A DNA stretch of 64,000 bases from JAANXG01 sp963731035 (GCA_963731035.1 CAVSUY010000001.1:46572-110571); one strand, 5' to 3'; counted from the stretch's first letter, positions 52,644 to 61,969 are shown. Notes: generated from the letters alone by a model not told the origin. Made by a program: numbers and translations.

Positions 52644-53204
52644 ATGTCGGAAAAACTCTATCTGAGCGCCCAGGGGCAATTGGAGGATTCATTCAGGCTG
52701 GGCGCGCGGGTTCTAAGCAGCGGCTTCAGGCCGAGCATCATGATCGCGATATGGCGCGGCGGCGCACCGATCGGCATTGCCGTGCAGGAAATCCTCGCCT
52801 ACTTCGGGGTGGATACCGACCACATCGCTATAAGGACCTCTTCCTACGGCTCCGGCATCGACGACCGGCGAAGCTCGATCCGCATACACGGCATGAACTA
52901 CCTGATCAAGCGCATCCGGCAGGAGGACCGCCTGCTGATCGTGGATGATGTGTTCGACACGGGACATACCATCGAGGCGATCATCGATGATCTGCGACTC
53001 AAGGCGCGATTGAATACTCCGGCCGATATCCGGATTGCCGTTCCCTGGTACAAGCCCGCCAGAAACGAAACCGGCCGGGTGCCCGACTACTTCCTGCACG
53101 AGACGGAAAGCTGGATCAAGTTTCCGCATTCTCTGGAAGGGCTTACCGCGGAGGAAATCAGGACACACCGTCCGGATATCGACGCGATCGTACATCCGGC
53201 ATAG
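52644..53204 (+). CDS. phosphoribosyltransferase family protein (paralogue 2)
   Basis: A 186-residue PRTase, divergent from and similar to the one at 51712. Shared blocks are MIAIWRGGAPIGIAVQEIL (33-51), the PRPP loop LLIVDDVFDTG (97-107) and VPWYKPARNETGRVPDYFLHETESW. GAGGA lies eight bases before the ATG. The pair differs mainly in the segment between strands 3 and 4 (SSYGSGIDDRRSS versus SYRGASTYQQVIDN), the likely base-recognition region. An old duplication followed by divergence is inferred. Confidence 0.8.
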   Translation: MSEKLYLSAQGQLEDSFRLGARVLSSGFRPSIMIAIWRGGAPIGIAVQEILAYFGVDTDHIAIRTSSYGSGIDDRRSSIRIHGMNYLIKRIRQEDRLLIVDDVFDTGHTIEAIIDDLRLKARLNTPADIRIAVPWYKPARNETGRVPDYFLHETESWIKFPHSLEGLTAEEIRTHRPDIDAIVHPA

Positions 53205-53357
53205 CTGCATCCCGCCGTGGTTCAGACCACTCCCTGTCCCGTTTGATTCGCGGGCCGCGGCGCGCACCTCTCGTGCGCCCTGAAACCGGACGGGTCGTTT
53301 ATGTTAGACTATGAATGCCCCTCGCATACACCCTCGCAAGTGAGCTTCAGTCCAAAC

Positions 53358-54323
53358 ATGAGTGACAAACCCGTTGTCCTGGTTACCCGCAAGCTGCCGG
53401 CGGCCGTCGAGGACCGGCTCCGGCGCGACTATCAACCGATACTGAACGAGCAGGATCGGCGCTACGACAGCGACGAATTGTTGAAGCTCGCCGAAGGCGC
53501 CGATGCGATTCTCGCCTGCCACACCGAGCGCTTTTCGCGCGATGTCATCGAACGCCTGCCCCGGCGGGTGCGGGTCATCGCCAACTTCTCGGTTGGCGTG
53601 GATCACGTCGATCTGGACGCAGCCCGGGACCGCGGACTGCCGGTTACCAACACGCCGGATGTGCTCGCCGACGCCACGGCCGAGTTGACCATTCTTCTGA
53701 TGCTGGGCGCTGCCCGCCGAGCCAGTGAGGGCGAGCGTCTGATAAGGGCGGGGCAATGGAACACATGGAGCCCGAGCTTCATGATCGGAATCGAGATGAC
53801 CGGCAAGCGCTTAGGGATCATTGGCATGGGCCGCGTCGGGCGCGTCACCGCCAAGCGCGCCCGCGGCTTCGACATGGAAATCCACTATTACAACCGTCAC
53901 CGCCTGCCGCCGGAGCTCGAAGCGGGAGCCGTTTACTACGAGACACCCGACGCGCTGCTCCCTCAGTGCGATTTTCTGGCCCTGCACTGCCCCGACACGC
54001 CCGAGACGCGCGACCTGCTCAACGCCGAGCGCATCGCGCTGCTGCCGGACGGGGCCGTGGTGGTGAATGCGGCGCGCGGCGCGGTCGTCGACGAAGACGC
54101 GTTGATCGCGGCGCTGCGCAGCGGCAAGATCGCAGCGGCGGGGCTGGACGTCTTCAAGAACGAGCCCAACGTCAACCCCGCCATCCGGGACCTCGAGAAC
54201 ACCTTCCTGCTGCCGCATGTGGGCAGCGCCACCCGCGAGACCCGCGATGCCATGGGATTCCGGGCGCTGGACAATCTCGACGCCGTCTTCGCGGGCCGCG
54301 AGCCGCGCGACCGGGTGGCGTAG
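53358..54323 (+). CDS. 2-hydroxyacid dehydrogenase (glyoxylate/hydroxypyruvate reductase type)
   Basis: A 321-residue D-isomer-specific 2-hydroxyacid dehydrogenase. The NAD(P)-binding motif is LGIIGMGRVGRVTAKRARG, the catalytic arginine lies in NAARGAVVDEDAL, the glutamate in FKNEPNVNP and the histidine in LLPHVGSAT. NFSVGVDHVDLDA and the overall length match GhrB/GyaR-type reductases, which reduce glyoxylate to glycolate or hydroxypyruvate to glycerate. The start at MSDKPVVLVTRKL is the family norm. A small hairpin CGGAAT-TC-ATTCCG (54326-54339) follows the stop, and a GarR-type gene is next on the same strand. Confidence 0.9.
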   Translation: MSDKPVVLVTRKLPAAVEDRLRRDYQPILNEQDRRYDSDELLKLAEGADAILACHTERFSRDVIERLPRRVRVIANFSVGVDHVDLDAARDRGLPVTNTPDVLADATAELTILLMLGAARRASEGERLIRAGQWNTWSPSFMIGIEMTGKRLGIIGMGRVGRVTAKRARGFDMEIHYYNRHRLPPELEAGAVYYETPDALLPQCDFLALHCPDTPETRDLLNAERIALLPDGAVVVNAARGAVVDEDALIAALRSGKIAAAGLDVFKNEPNVNPAIRDLENTFLLPHVGSATRETRDAMGFRALDNLDAVFAGREPRDRVA

Positions 54324-54453
54324 GACGGAATTCATTCCGACGAGGGCACCTGGGGGCGGCACCGGTCTCGGCAGGAATAGAGTCCCATCCACCGGCAAGC
54401 GGTCCCCGGAGCCGATCGAATTCACCAACATCAACAGTTAAGGAGTCGGCATT

Positions 54454-55341
54454 ATGAAAATCGGCTTTATCGGACTCGGCATCATGGGCGCGCCCATGGC
54501 TGAACACCTGCAACAAGGGGGCCACGACCTCCATGTCGTCAAGCATCGTTCCCCGCTCCCGCAGGAGATTCTGGACGGCGGTGCCAGCGAGCACCCCAAT
54601 GCCGCCCAGGTGACCGCGAATTCCGAGATCATTATCACCATGGTTCCGGACACGCCCGATGTCGAGCGCGTGTTGTTCGGCGACGACGGCGTAGCCCAGG
54701 GCCTGAGCGCCGGCAAAGTCGTGGTGGACATGAGCTCCATCTCGCCGATCGCCACCAAGGACTACGCCGCCAGAATCAACGAACTGGGATGCGAGTACCT
54801 CGATGCGCCGGTCTCCGGCGGTCAAGTCGGGGCCAAAGCAGCCTCGCTGACCATCATGGTGGGAGGCGACCAGAAGACTTTCGACCAGGTGAAGCCCATC
54901 TTCGAACTGATGGGGAAAAACATTACCCTGGTGGGGGCAAACGGAGCCGGCCAGACGGCGAAGGTCGCCAATCAGATCGTCGTCGCCCTCACCATCGAGG
55001 CGGTCGGCGAGGCCCTGTTATTCGCCTCCAGGGCCGGCGTGGACCCCGCCCGCGTTCGCGAAGCGCTGCTCGGCGGCTTCGCCGGTTCCAAGATACTGGA
55101 AGTGCATGGGGAACGCATGATTCAACGGACATTCGACCCGGGCTTTCGAATCGAGCTGCACCAGAAGGACCTGAACCTGGCACTGGAAGGCGCCAGGGAA
55201 TTGGGCATGAGCCTGCCGAACACCGCGGTGACCCAGGAGCTGTTCAACTCGTGCGCCGGAAACGGCTGGGCGTCCCTGGACCACTCGGCGCTGGTCAAAG
55301 CACTGGAGCGCCTCGCTAACCACGAAGTGGGATCGCAGTAA
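54454..55341 (+). CDS. garR: 2-hydroxy-3-oxopropionate (tartronate semialdehyde) reductase-type dehydrogenase
   Basis: A 295-residue beta-hydroxyacid dehydrogenase. KIGFIGLGIMGAPMAEHL is the NAD-binding start, DAPVSGGQVGAKAASLTIMVGG the substrate motif, and GAGQTAKVANQIVVALTIEAVGEAL carries the catalytic lysine. It is closest by motif to GarR/GlxR, which reduce tartronate semialdehyde to glycerate. A strong AAGGAG precedes the ATG. With the hydroxyacid dehydrogenase upstream it would form a short glyoxylate/glycerate pathway. Confidence 0.9.
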   Translation: MKIGFIGLGIMGAPMAEHLQQGGHDLHVVKHRSPLPQEILDGGASEHPNAAQVTANSEIIITMVPDTPDVERVLFGDDGVAQGLSAGKVVVDMSSISPIATKDYAARINELGCEYLDAPVSGGQVGAKAASLTIMVGGDQKTFDQVKPIFELMGKNITLVGANGAGQTAKVANQIVVALTIEAVGEALLFASRAGVDPARVREALLGGFAGSKILEVHGERMIQRTFDPGFRIELHQKDLNLALEGARELGMSLPNTAVTQELFNSCAGNGWASLDHSALVKALERLANHEVGSQ

Positions 55342-55428
55342 CACCTCTCGCCGGTCGGGGGGCGGACCGGCGACTCCTCTCGAGCACCCGCCGCATACCG
55401 GCACCGACCTGGCGCCGCGCGGCGGAGG

Positions 55429-55599
55429 CTACTTGCCCTTGTTACTGTTTCCGAACTCCACGATGAATTCCCGGATCGCCAGCGCGAAGGTCCCCACAAC
55501 GATGACCCACAGCGGTACGGCTTCGATAGAGTACGCGAGATAACCCACATACACCGCGGCTACCACGATTCCGAGAAAACCTATGATCAGCTGAAACAA
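55429..55599 (-). CDS. small two-helix membrane protein
   Basis: A predicted 56-residue protein starting at TTG (55599), six bases after GGGAGG. It has two hydrophobic helices (LIIGFLGIVVAAVYVGYLAY and VPLWVIVVGTFALAIREF) and ends with a polar EFGNSNKGK tail. I do not recognise a family. The unusual start codon is chosen because no ATG or GTG fits the hydrophobic frame; the ATG just upstream is in another frame and stops after eight codons. Confidence 0.55.
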   Translation of the reverse strand: MFQLIIGFLGIVVAAVYVGYLAYSIEAVPLWVIVVGTFALAIREFIVEFGNSNKGK

Positions 55600-55684
55600 T
55601 TCAGGCCTCCCATGAAGTTGGGACGTACCCGCGGAACGGGCACACTTTGCGAGTCTTGCACAATCATACCACCCGCCAGCCGGC

Positions 55685-57040
55685 TCACGCCGCCTCCTCC
55701 TCGCTGAGATACTCCACCAGCCAGCGTGCGCACTGAAGCAGCCGCGCGTCGTCGCCCCTGGGTCCGACCAGCTGTACCCCCATGGGCATGCCGTCCGGAC
55801 CTTCCATGAGGGGCACCGTGACGGCCGGCAGTCCACAGAGTGTCCATATGGTGCCGAACGCCGGGTTGCCCGTCGATTCCAGTCCGCGCGGCGCCTCACC
55901 GGCCGTCGCCGGCGTGACGATGGCGTGCTTCTCCTGAAAGATGTCCTCGAGCACCGAATTGAAGATTGGAATCCTCGCCAGGGCCCGGTTGTATTCGAGT
56001 GCCGGATATTGCCTTCCCCGTTCGAGCATCTCCCAGAGGACGCCGCTCAGGTGCTCGGGGCCGCGCCGGTATTCCACCTCGTAACTCAAGGCGAGATCGG
56101 TCTCCATGATCGTGCGGTGCAGATCGACGCAGTCGGCAAACGGCTCGGGTAGAGCGATTTCGCTCACCCGTTCACCGAGGGCTTCCACCAGCTCGCCAAA
56201 CGCCTCCTGCATGTCACCGGACGCCTGCTCCCACATCGGTGTCTTCACGAATGCGAACTGCGGCGGCAAAGGAAGCGGGCGCGACGCGAAATCGAGCAGC
56301 CGCGGCGCGGCTTGCGGCCGCATGTCGCTATCCGAGGCGTCGAACACCATCAGCGCCTGCGCCACCAGGGCCGCGTCCGGGAGCGAGCGCGCGAATACGC
56401 CGACGTGGTCCAGGGCCCGTGACTGACGCAGTGTCCCGGTGCGCGAGATCAGCCCGAAGGTCGGCTTGTAACCCACGACCCCGCAATAAGAGGCAGGGCG
56501 GATCACGGACGCATTGGTCTGCGTGCCCACCGCCGCCGGGACCATCCCGGCGGCGACAGCGGCTGCCGAGCCGCTGGAAGACCCGCCGGGCGTGCGTTCG
56601 GGATCGTGTGGATTGCGGGTCTTGCCCGGGCTGTAGGTCGCCAGCTCGGTAGTCACGGTCTTGCCCAGGATTACGGCTCCCGCGCTTCGCAGGGCGGAAA
56701 CAACGACTGCGTCCTTGGCCGGCCGCCGGCCCGCGTGCAGCGGCGTTCCATCCTCGGTGGGCATATCCGCCGTATCGATGATGTCCTTGATTCCGACGGG
56801 TACACCGTGCAACGCGCCCAGGGGGCGCCCCCGGCGACGCGCTTCATCCGCGCTTCGGGCCTGTTCCCGGGCGTGCTCGGGATCCAGGAACGCCCAGGCC
56901 TGGACGGTCTCTTCCAGTTCGTCGGTAACCGCGAGACAGGCATCCACCAGCTCTTCCGAGGTGATGCGGCCTTCCCGGACGGCGTCGGCTGCGTCAACCG
57001 CTCCGAGCCGGGCCATGACTCTCTGTCGCTCAGCGACCAC
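55685..57040 (-). CDS. amidase (amidase signature family)
   Basis: A 451-residue hydrolase with the Ser-cisSer-Lys triad: Lys85 in VGIKDIID, the GGSSSGS loop (152-158) and the nucleophile Ser178 in TNASVIRPASYCG. The loop normally reads TGGSIRIPA, so this copy is somewhat divergent (NASVIRP), but the triad is kept. The GTG at 57040 has AAGGAGAG upstream; an ATG at 57016 is a possible alternative. It follows the TRAP transporter large-subunit gene by 41 bp on the same strand and probably processes the imported compound. Confidence 0.87.
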   Translation of the reverse strand: MVAERQRVMARLGAVDAADAVREGRITSEELVDACLAVTDELEETVQAWAFLDPEHAREQARSADEARRRGRPLGALHGVPVGIKDIIDTADMPTEDGTPLHAGRRPAKDAVVVSALRSAGAVILGKTVTTELATYSPGKTRNPHDPERTPGGSSSGSAAAVAAGMVPAAVGTQTNASVIRPASYCGVVGYKPTFGLISRTGTLRQSRALDHVGVFARSLPDAALVAQALMVFDASDSDMRPQAAPRLLDFASRPLPLPPQFAFVKTPMWEQASGDMQEAFGELVEALGERVSEIALPEPFADCVDLHRTIMETDLALSYEVEYRRGPEHLSGVLWEMLERGRQYPALEYNRALARIPIFNSVLEDIFQEKHAIVTPATAGEAPRGLESTGNPAFGTIWTLCGLPAVTVPLMEGPDGMPMGVQLVGPRGDDARLLQCARWLVEYLSEEEAA

Positions 57041-57081
57041 GGCGCCTGCTCTCCTTCCCCGGACCGGACCTCAACAACCCG

Positions 57082-58404
57082 TCAGTGGGCATAAAGCTGA
57101 TGGGGAAGCCAAGTGGCCATGCCCGGGTAGATATACAGAAGCGCCATGGTGATGAACACCATAAACACGAACGGCAGTGCGCCAGCGAATATCTGGGTAA
57201 GTTGTACCTCGGGCGGTGCCACGCCCTTCAGATAGTACGCCGACATCGCCATCGGCGGCGTGTTGAAAGAGGTCTGGATGTTGAGCGCCACCAGTATGCC
57301 GAAGACCAGGGGATCGACACCGAATACTTTGAGCAGGGGAAGGAAGATGGGCACGAAGATGATGATGATCTCCGTCCACTCGAGCGGCCAGCCCAACAGG
57401 AAGATGATGAACTGCGCCAGCAGCAGGAATTCCACCCGCGACAGGCTCATGCCTTTGATCGTGGCTTCCACCAGATCCTGGCCGCCCAGGTATGCGAACA
57501 CGGACGCGAAAGTCCAGGAGCCCACGAACAGGAAAGTGACCATGGCCGTGGTGCGCGCTGTCAAGTAGACAGCCTCCTTCAAGCGCTGGAAGTCGAGAGC
57601 GCGGTAGGCGGCAGCCAGTACCAGGCTTCCGAAGGCACCTACCGACGCCGCCTCGGTGGGCGTCGCGAGGCCGAACACGATAGCGCCCAGAACGGAAAGA
57701 ATCAGCACTGCCAGAGGGAAGAAAGACGTGATCAGGGCGTAGATTACCTGGCCCACAGGTATGTCTGTCTGCTCCTTGGGAAGCTCGGGGGCGAGGGACG
57801 GATTGATTACGCAGCGTCCGACGACGTAAACGACGTACAAGCCGGCGAGGACGAAACCGGGGAAAAATGCCCCTGCATAGAGCTGCACCACGGACACCCC
57901 GGCCGTCGCGGCATAGACTATGAGGAGAATGCTCGGGGGGATCATGATCCCCAGTGTCCCGCCGGCGCACACCACCCCGGCGGCGAGCTTGGTATCGTAG
58001 CCCGCCTTGAGCATGGCCGGAAATGCAAGCAGGCCCATCAGCGTGACGACGGCGCCAACGATGCCGGTAGCGGTGGCGAAGAATGCGCAGGTGAGCAACG
58101 TCGCCACCGCCATTGAGCCGGGAATGTTCTTCGCCGCCACCTGGATACTGTAGAACAATCGATCCAGAATGCTCGCGCGCTCGACGATATAGCCCATGAA
58201 CAGAAACAACGGAACGGCGGTGAGCACGTCGTTGCTGAGAATGCTGAAGGTGTTCTGGGTGAGCAGGGAGAAGATCCGGTCCCCCATGGCATAGTAGCCG
58301 AAGAATATCCCCTGAGCCATGAGGGTGATCCAGATAGGAAACCCGAGCATGATCGTAAACACGAATATGCCCAGCATCATTACGCCGATTTCGGGATTCG
58401 TCAT
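57082..58404 (-). CDS. dctM: TRAP transporter large permease (DctM family)
   Basis: A 440-residue inner-membrane protein with about 12-13 helices; typical segments are VPLFLFMGYIVERASI, GTLGIMIPPSILLIVYAATAGVS and GWPLEWTEIIIIFVPIFLPLL. Together with the small permease and the binding protein encoded upstream it forms a secondary, ion-driven importer of organic anions. The substrate cannot be told from this subunit. Confidence 0.93.
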   Translation of the reverse strand: MTNPEIGVMMLGIFVFTIMLGFPIWITLMAQGIFFGYYAMGDRIFSLLTQNTFSILSNDVLTAVPLFLFMGYIVERASILDRLFYSIQVAAKNIPGSMAVATLLTCAFFATATGIVGAVVTLMGLLAFPAMLKAGYDTKLAAGVVCAGGTLGIMIPPSILLIVYAATAGVSVVQLYAGAFFPGFVLAGLYVVYVVGRCVINPSLAPELPKEQTDIPVGQVIYALITSFFPLAVLILSVLGAIVFGLATPTEAASVGAFGSLVLAAAYRALDFQRLKEAVYLTARTTAMVTFLFVGSWTFASVFAYLGGQDLVEATIKGMSLSRVEFLLLAQFIIFLLGWPLEWTEIIIIFVPIFLPLLKVFGVDPLVFGILVALNIQTSFNTPPMAMSAYYLKGVAPPEVQLTQIFAGALPFVFMVFITMALLYIYPGMATWLPHQLYAH

Positions 58405-58447
58405 CGAGCTGTTCTATTGTGTTGAAAGTTTTAGTAATTCTTGACGA

Positions 58448-59050
58448 CTATTGCTTTACGCCCGCATCCGGGAGGCCGCGCTCGCGGGCGGACTCGTGCT
58501 CGTGCAGGATGGCGGTTTCCAGCTCCTCGACATCATGAAGCCGCTGTGGCCACTCCCCGGTCCGCAGACAGAAAATACACCTGGTCACCTCGGCCACCCC
58601 CTGTATGAACAGCGTCACGCCTCCCGCGGGGATGAGCGTCTTGAGCGGAAAGATGGGGATGTCGGCAGGGCTGTACACACTGACTTCCTGGTAACGCCAG
58701 GAATCCGACGCATACCCGAAGCCCGCGTAGATCAGGGCGAGGATCCCGGGAAAGAAGAAAGTGCAATACAGCACCAGATCTATCGCCGCCTGGGTCTTGG
58801 GCTTCAGCAGGCGGTAGACCACGTCGCCACGGACATGCCCGTTGCGCGCCAGCGTGTAGGCGCCCGCCATAAAAAAAAGCGCCCCGTACATGTTGTAGCT
58901 GACGTCGTACGACCAGGTAGTAGGATTGTTCATGACGTAGCGAACGAAGACTTCGTACGACTCCCCAAACGTGAGGATAACGATGTACCAGGCGAACGCC
59001 TTCCCCACCGCCGTACTGAAACGGTCAATTGTCAGAATGAAAGATTGCAC
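58448..59050 (-). CDS. dctQ: TRAP transporter small permease (DctQ family)
   Basis: A 200-residue membrane protein with four predicted helices, including AFAWYIVILTFGESYEVFVRYVMN and YNMYGALFFMAGAYTLARNGHVRGDV, the latter being the family signature. The gene lies between dctP and dctM, the usual order in this type of operon. The C-terminal tail is polar. Confidence 0.9.
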   Translation of the reverse strand: MQSFILTIDRFSTAVGKAFAWYIVILTFGESYEVFVRYVMNNPTTWSYDVSYNMYGALFFMAGAYTLARNGHVRGDVVYRLLKPKTQAAIDLVLYCTFFFPGILALIYAGFGYASDSWRYQEVSVYSPADIPIFPLKTLIPAGGVTLFIQGVAEVTRCIFCLRTGEWPQRLHDVEELETAILHEHESARERGLPDAGVKQ

Positions 59051-59143
59051 GGTCCGATCCCACCCCCTCGGTCGCTATCATAAAGGCGGGGGCGGCGCCG
59101 GGCGCCGCCCCCGTTTCTGTGCTACGTCCGATGGGCAACCGAC

Positions 59144-60310
59144 CTAGAAGCCCAGTGGTTGCTCCTTGCCGAAGTAATGGTCGTAGGCAAGTTTCGTAGG
59201 CGCCTGGTTGAGCAGATTGAAGTACGCGACGTTCATGGCCCACTTCTTCTGGGCGTCCGCGACGGCCTTGAACTCCGGCACTTCGGCGCTGTACTTCTCC
59301 ACCACCTTGTCCCACGCGTCGAGCTGGGCCTTGAGGATCGAATCCGAGGTGCGGTACACATGCACGCCGTCGTCGTGAATCAGGGCCTGCAGGTCCTTAG
59401 GATACTGCTCGTGGGCGGTCCAGGTGTTGCGCGAGTTGGCAGCCTGTACGGCGTGATCGAGGATCGCCTTGTGCTCGTCCGGCAGCGAGTTCCACTTGTC
59501 CATGTTCATCTCGATTTCCAGCGTCTCGGCCGCCTGGTGGTAGCTGGCCATCATGTAGTACTTGGCAACGTCGGCGGCGCCGAAGCGGCGGTCCGAGGTC
59601 GGGTTGTTGTACTCGAATGCCTCGATCACGCCCTTCTCCATGGCGGGAATGATCTCACCGCCCGGAAGCTGGGTGACCTTCAGCCCCATTTCCTGCATGA
59701 CGTTGGTGGCCAGGCCGACCGTGCGGTACTTCAGGTTCTTCAGGTCCGCGGGAGTCTTCGGTTGAAACTTGAACCATCCGAGGGGCTGGGTGGGCATCGG
59801 CATCAGGAACCAGCCGATGACATTCAAGCCGAGCTTCTTCTGAAGCAAATCGCGGTACATCTGGAGGCCGCCGCCCAGGTATACCCAGGCCAGAAACTGG
59901 TGGCCGTCCCAGCCCCAGCAGGGACCGGTTCCGAACAGCGATGCGGCGCGGTTCTTTCCATACCAGTAGGCCGGCACCATATGGCCCATGTCCAAAACTC
60001 CCTTGTTGACCGCGTCCTGAACCTCGAACGCCTTCACAACCGATCCGGCGCTCAGATAATCGATCTTCAGGCCGGAGCCCTTGCCCATATCGTTGACGAT
60101 TTCGACATACTGCTTGGCGTACTCTTCGAGCATGTCTCCGGCGCCCCACGACCCTTGCATCTTCAAGGTCGTCATGCCGGCGCCTGTCGAGATCATCGGG
60201 AAGCCCAGGGTGGCGGCGCCGGCCGCGGTAGCGGTCGTAGCGGCACTCGCCCGCAGGAACTTCCGGCGGCTCTGCTTAGGCTCGGTTGTAGTCTTTGTCT
60301 TCTGGGTCAT
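59144..60310 (-). CDS. dctP: TRAP transporter substrate-binding protein (DctP family), Tat-exported
   Basis: A 388-residue periplasmic binding protein. The twin-arginine signal SRRKFLRASA (14-23) is followed by an alanine-rich hydrophobic stretch ending near GFPMISTGA. The mature part has LEEYAKQYVEIVNDMG, the LKNLKYRTVGLATNVMQEMG segment with the conserved ligand arginine and GVIEAFEYNNPTSDRRFGA. That FEYNNPTSDR form is that of the mannitol/chloroaromatic-type subgroup (TRAP, DctP family), common for 2-oxo or hydroxy acids; the ligand is not assigned. CGGAGGGTGAACCT lies before the ATG. Confidence 0.92.
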   Translation of the reverse strand: MTQKTKTTTEPKQSRRKFLRASAATTATAAGAATLGFPMISTGAGMTTLKMQGSWGAGDMLEEYAKQYVEIVNDMGKGSGLKIDYLSAGSVVKAFEVQDAVNKGVLDMGHMVPAYWYGKNRAASLFGTGPCWGWDGHQFLAWVYLGGGLQMYRDLLQKKLGLNVIGWFLMPMPTQPLGWFKFQPKTPADLKNLKYRTVGLATNVMQEMGLKVTQLPGGEIIPAMEKGVIEAFEYNNPTSDRRFGAADVAKYYMMASYHQAAETLEIEMNMDKWNSLPDEHKAILDHAVQAANSRNTWTAHEQYPKDLQALIHDDGVHVYRTSDSILKAQLDAWDKVVEKYSAEVPEFKAVADAQKKWAMNVAYFNLLNQAPTKLAYDHYFGKEQPLGF

Positions 60311-60682
60311 AGGTTCACCCTCCGGTTAGTCAAGGTAAGCAATCGTAGTGGTGGCGGCTCAATCAACCAGGTCGTCTTCGACACACGCGCTGACCCGTAA
60401 TCGCACGACCAGTTTCGACCGCGTCACCTCCTGACAGTGTTGTAGAAATTTTTTCTGATGCACGTGCCTCTGCACAAGGGAACCTCCGCACAGAGGGAGA
60501 TTCGGTATACCACAATACTTTCCATGGAACAATTGACCGCTTGTTCACATTGCGGTGCAGCATGGTTATGTACCGGAAAGCCAGCGGATCAACGGTACTT
60601 AATCAAAGACAACCCCGGGCCGTCGAAGTTCGATATGCGCAATGAAACAAAGCATCACCGTCTTCAGGAAACTTGTCGCAGA
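60311..60682. promoter_or_regulatory. 372-bp upstream region of the TRAP operon
   Basis: No gene is seen here. It contains the palindrome GGTATACC at 60504-60511 in the context TTCGGTATACCACAA, which resembles operators of FadR-subfamily GntR regulators, and a near-direct repeat (minus strand TGTGCGGAGG and TGTGCAGAGG) at about 60470-60496. No GntR gene is adjacent. These are candidate control sites for dctPQM and are unproven. Confidence 0.4.
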
Positions 60683-61579
60683 TCATGCACTCGCCGCGTC
60701 GGAGTGGTCCAGTATTTTGATCAGCGCACTGTGATCCAAAGCCCCGTCACCCTGCTCGATGAGTTCGTCATACAGCGTGCGTACGAGCTCGGTCATGGGC
60801 ATGTGCGCGCCGACCGATTGCGCGAGCTCCAATGCTTGTTGCAGGTCCTTGCGCTGGGTGGTGGCCTTGCCGCCGGGCTCGAAGTCCCCCTCGATCATGC
60901 GCTGGCCATGGAGCTCCATGATTCGCGACCAGGCGAAGCCGCCGCGCAACGCTCCTCGCACCGCTGCCGGATCCACACCGCTGCGTCTGGCGAGGTTCAA
61001 TGCTTCGGCGACGGCGCCGATGGTGAGCCCCACAATAACCTGGTTGGCGGCCTTGGCCACCTGTCCCGCGCCGCGCGCGCCCACGTGCGTGATCTGCCGG
61101 CCGAGAACCTCGAACAAAGCTCGCGCGCGGTTGAAACCTTCCTCGCTTCCTCCCGCCATGATCGTCAAGCCTGCATCGACCGCACCGACCTGTCCGCCGG
61201 AGACCGGGGCGTCGACATACAAACCACCCGCGGTTTCGATTTCTCCCGCCAGCCGGCGCGTCGCGGATACCGCGGTGGTGCCCATATCGATCACCAGCAA
61301 AGGAGGGGCGAGACCTGCCAGAACACCATCGTCACCGATCAGCACGCGTTCCACCGTGGGTGTATCCGGCAGCATCAGTATCACGGCATCGACTTGTTCG
61401 GCGACTTCGCGGGGGGAAGATGCGGCAACCATGCCTTCGGCCACCATCTCGTCGACCACATCGCGGCTGCGATTGTGGATCACCATCGAATAGCCCGCCT
61501 TGCGTAGATTGCGCGCCATGGGTTTGCCCATGAGCCCGAGACCTATGAATCCGATGGTATTGAGCGTGTTCTGTGTCAT
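60683..61579 (-). CDS. 3-hydroxyisobutyrate dehydrogenase/GarR-type dehydrogenase
   Basis: A 298-residue beta-hydroxyacid dehydrogenase similar to the 54454 gene. It has TIGFIGLGLMGKPMARNLRKAG, DAPVSGGQVGAVDAGLTIMAGG and the lysine motif GAGQVAKAANQVIVGLTIGAVAEALNL. The SGGQVGA motif is shared by GarR and HIBADH types, so the reaction (tartronate semialdehyde or 3-hydroxyisobutyrate) is open. It is upstream of dctP on the same strand but with a 372-bp gap, so it is perhaps a separate transcript. Confidence 0.87.
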   Translation of the reverse strand: MTQNTLNTIGFIGLGLMGKPMARNLRKAGYSMVIHNRSRDVVDEMVAEGMVAASSPREVAEQVDAVILMLPDTPTVERVLIGDDGVLAGLAPPLLVIDMGTTAVSATRRLAGEIETAGGLYVDAPVSGGQVGAVDAGLTIMAGGSEEGFNRARALFEVLGRQITHVGARGAGQVAKAANQVIVGLTIGAVAEALNLARRSGVDPAAVRGALRGGFAWSRIMELHGQRMIEGDFEPGGKATTQRKDLQQALELAQSVGAHMPMTELVRTLYDELIEQGDGALDHSALIKILDHSDAASA

Positions 61580-61714
61580 GTTGCGAAGATCTTGGTGCGA
61601 GGGACGTATCGAGGATCGGCGCCCGACACACGCTGTGCATCGATGCGCACCTGTTGGATCGAGATGTTACTACCCGGCAGCGCACCCCGTGTGGATGCAT
61701 CGGGTTCGGTAGTT

Positions 61715-61963
61715 TCACCATGCGAAAATCCGGCGCCCTCGATCCGGGGCTCTGCCGCCGTCGGAACGGCACAGCAGCGCCTCGTATTGGTCGACCCTTC
61801 CGTTTCTGCGCAACTCGCGCCACGGTTGAGAATTCCAGCCATCGATGTCCTCCGGCACCCCCGGATACCGCCCGCGCAACGCGGCGGTTCGCATTGGGAA
61901 GCCAGGCAGCCCGAAGTATTCACCGGCGGATCGACGAGCCGCGGTGAACAAGCGCACCGCCAT
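61715..61963 (-). CDS. possible small hypothetical protein downstream of XRE gene
   Basis: An 82-codon frame starts six bases after the XRE gene stop, on the same strand. The centre FGLPGFPMRTAALRGRYPGVPEDIDGWNSQPWRELRRNGRVDQYEALL looks protein-like (written here from residues 17 on), but the two ends are basic and low in complexity, and I recognise no family. It could be a small partner of the regulator or chance. The remaining 61580-61714 shows nothing recognisable. Confidence 0.35.
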   Translation of the reverse strand: MAVRLFTAARRSAGEYFGLPGFPMRTAALRGRYPGVPEDIDGWNSQPWRELRRNGRVDQYEALLCRSDGGRAPDRGRRIFAW

Positions 61964-61969
61964 CGTCGA

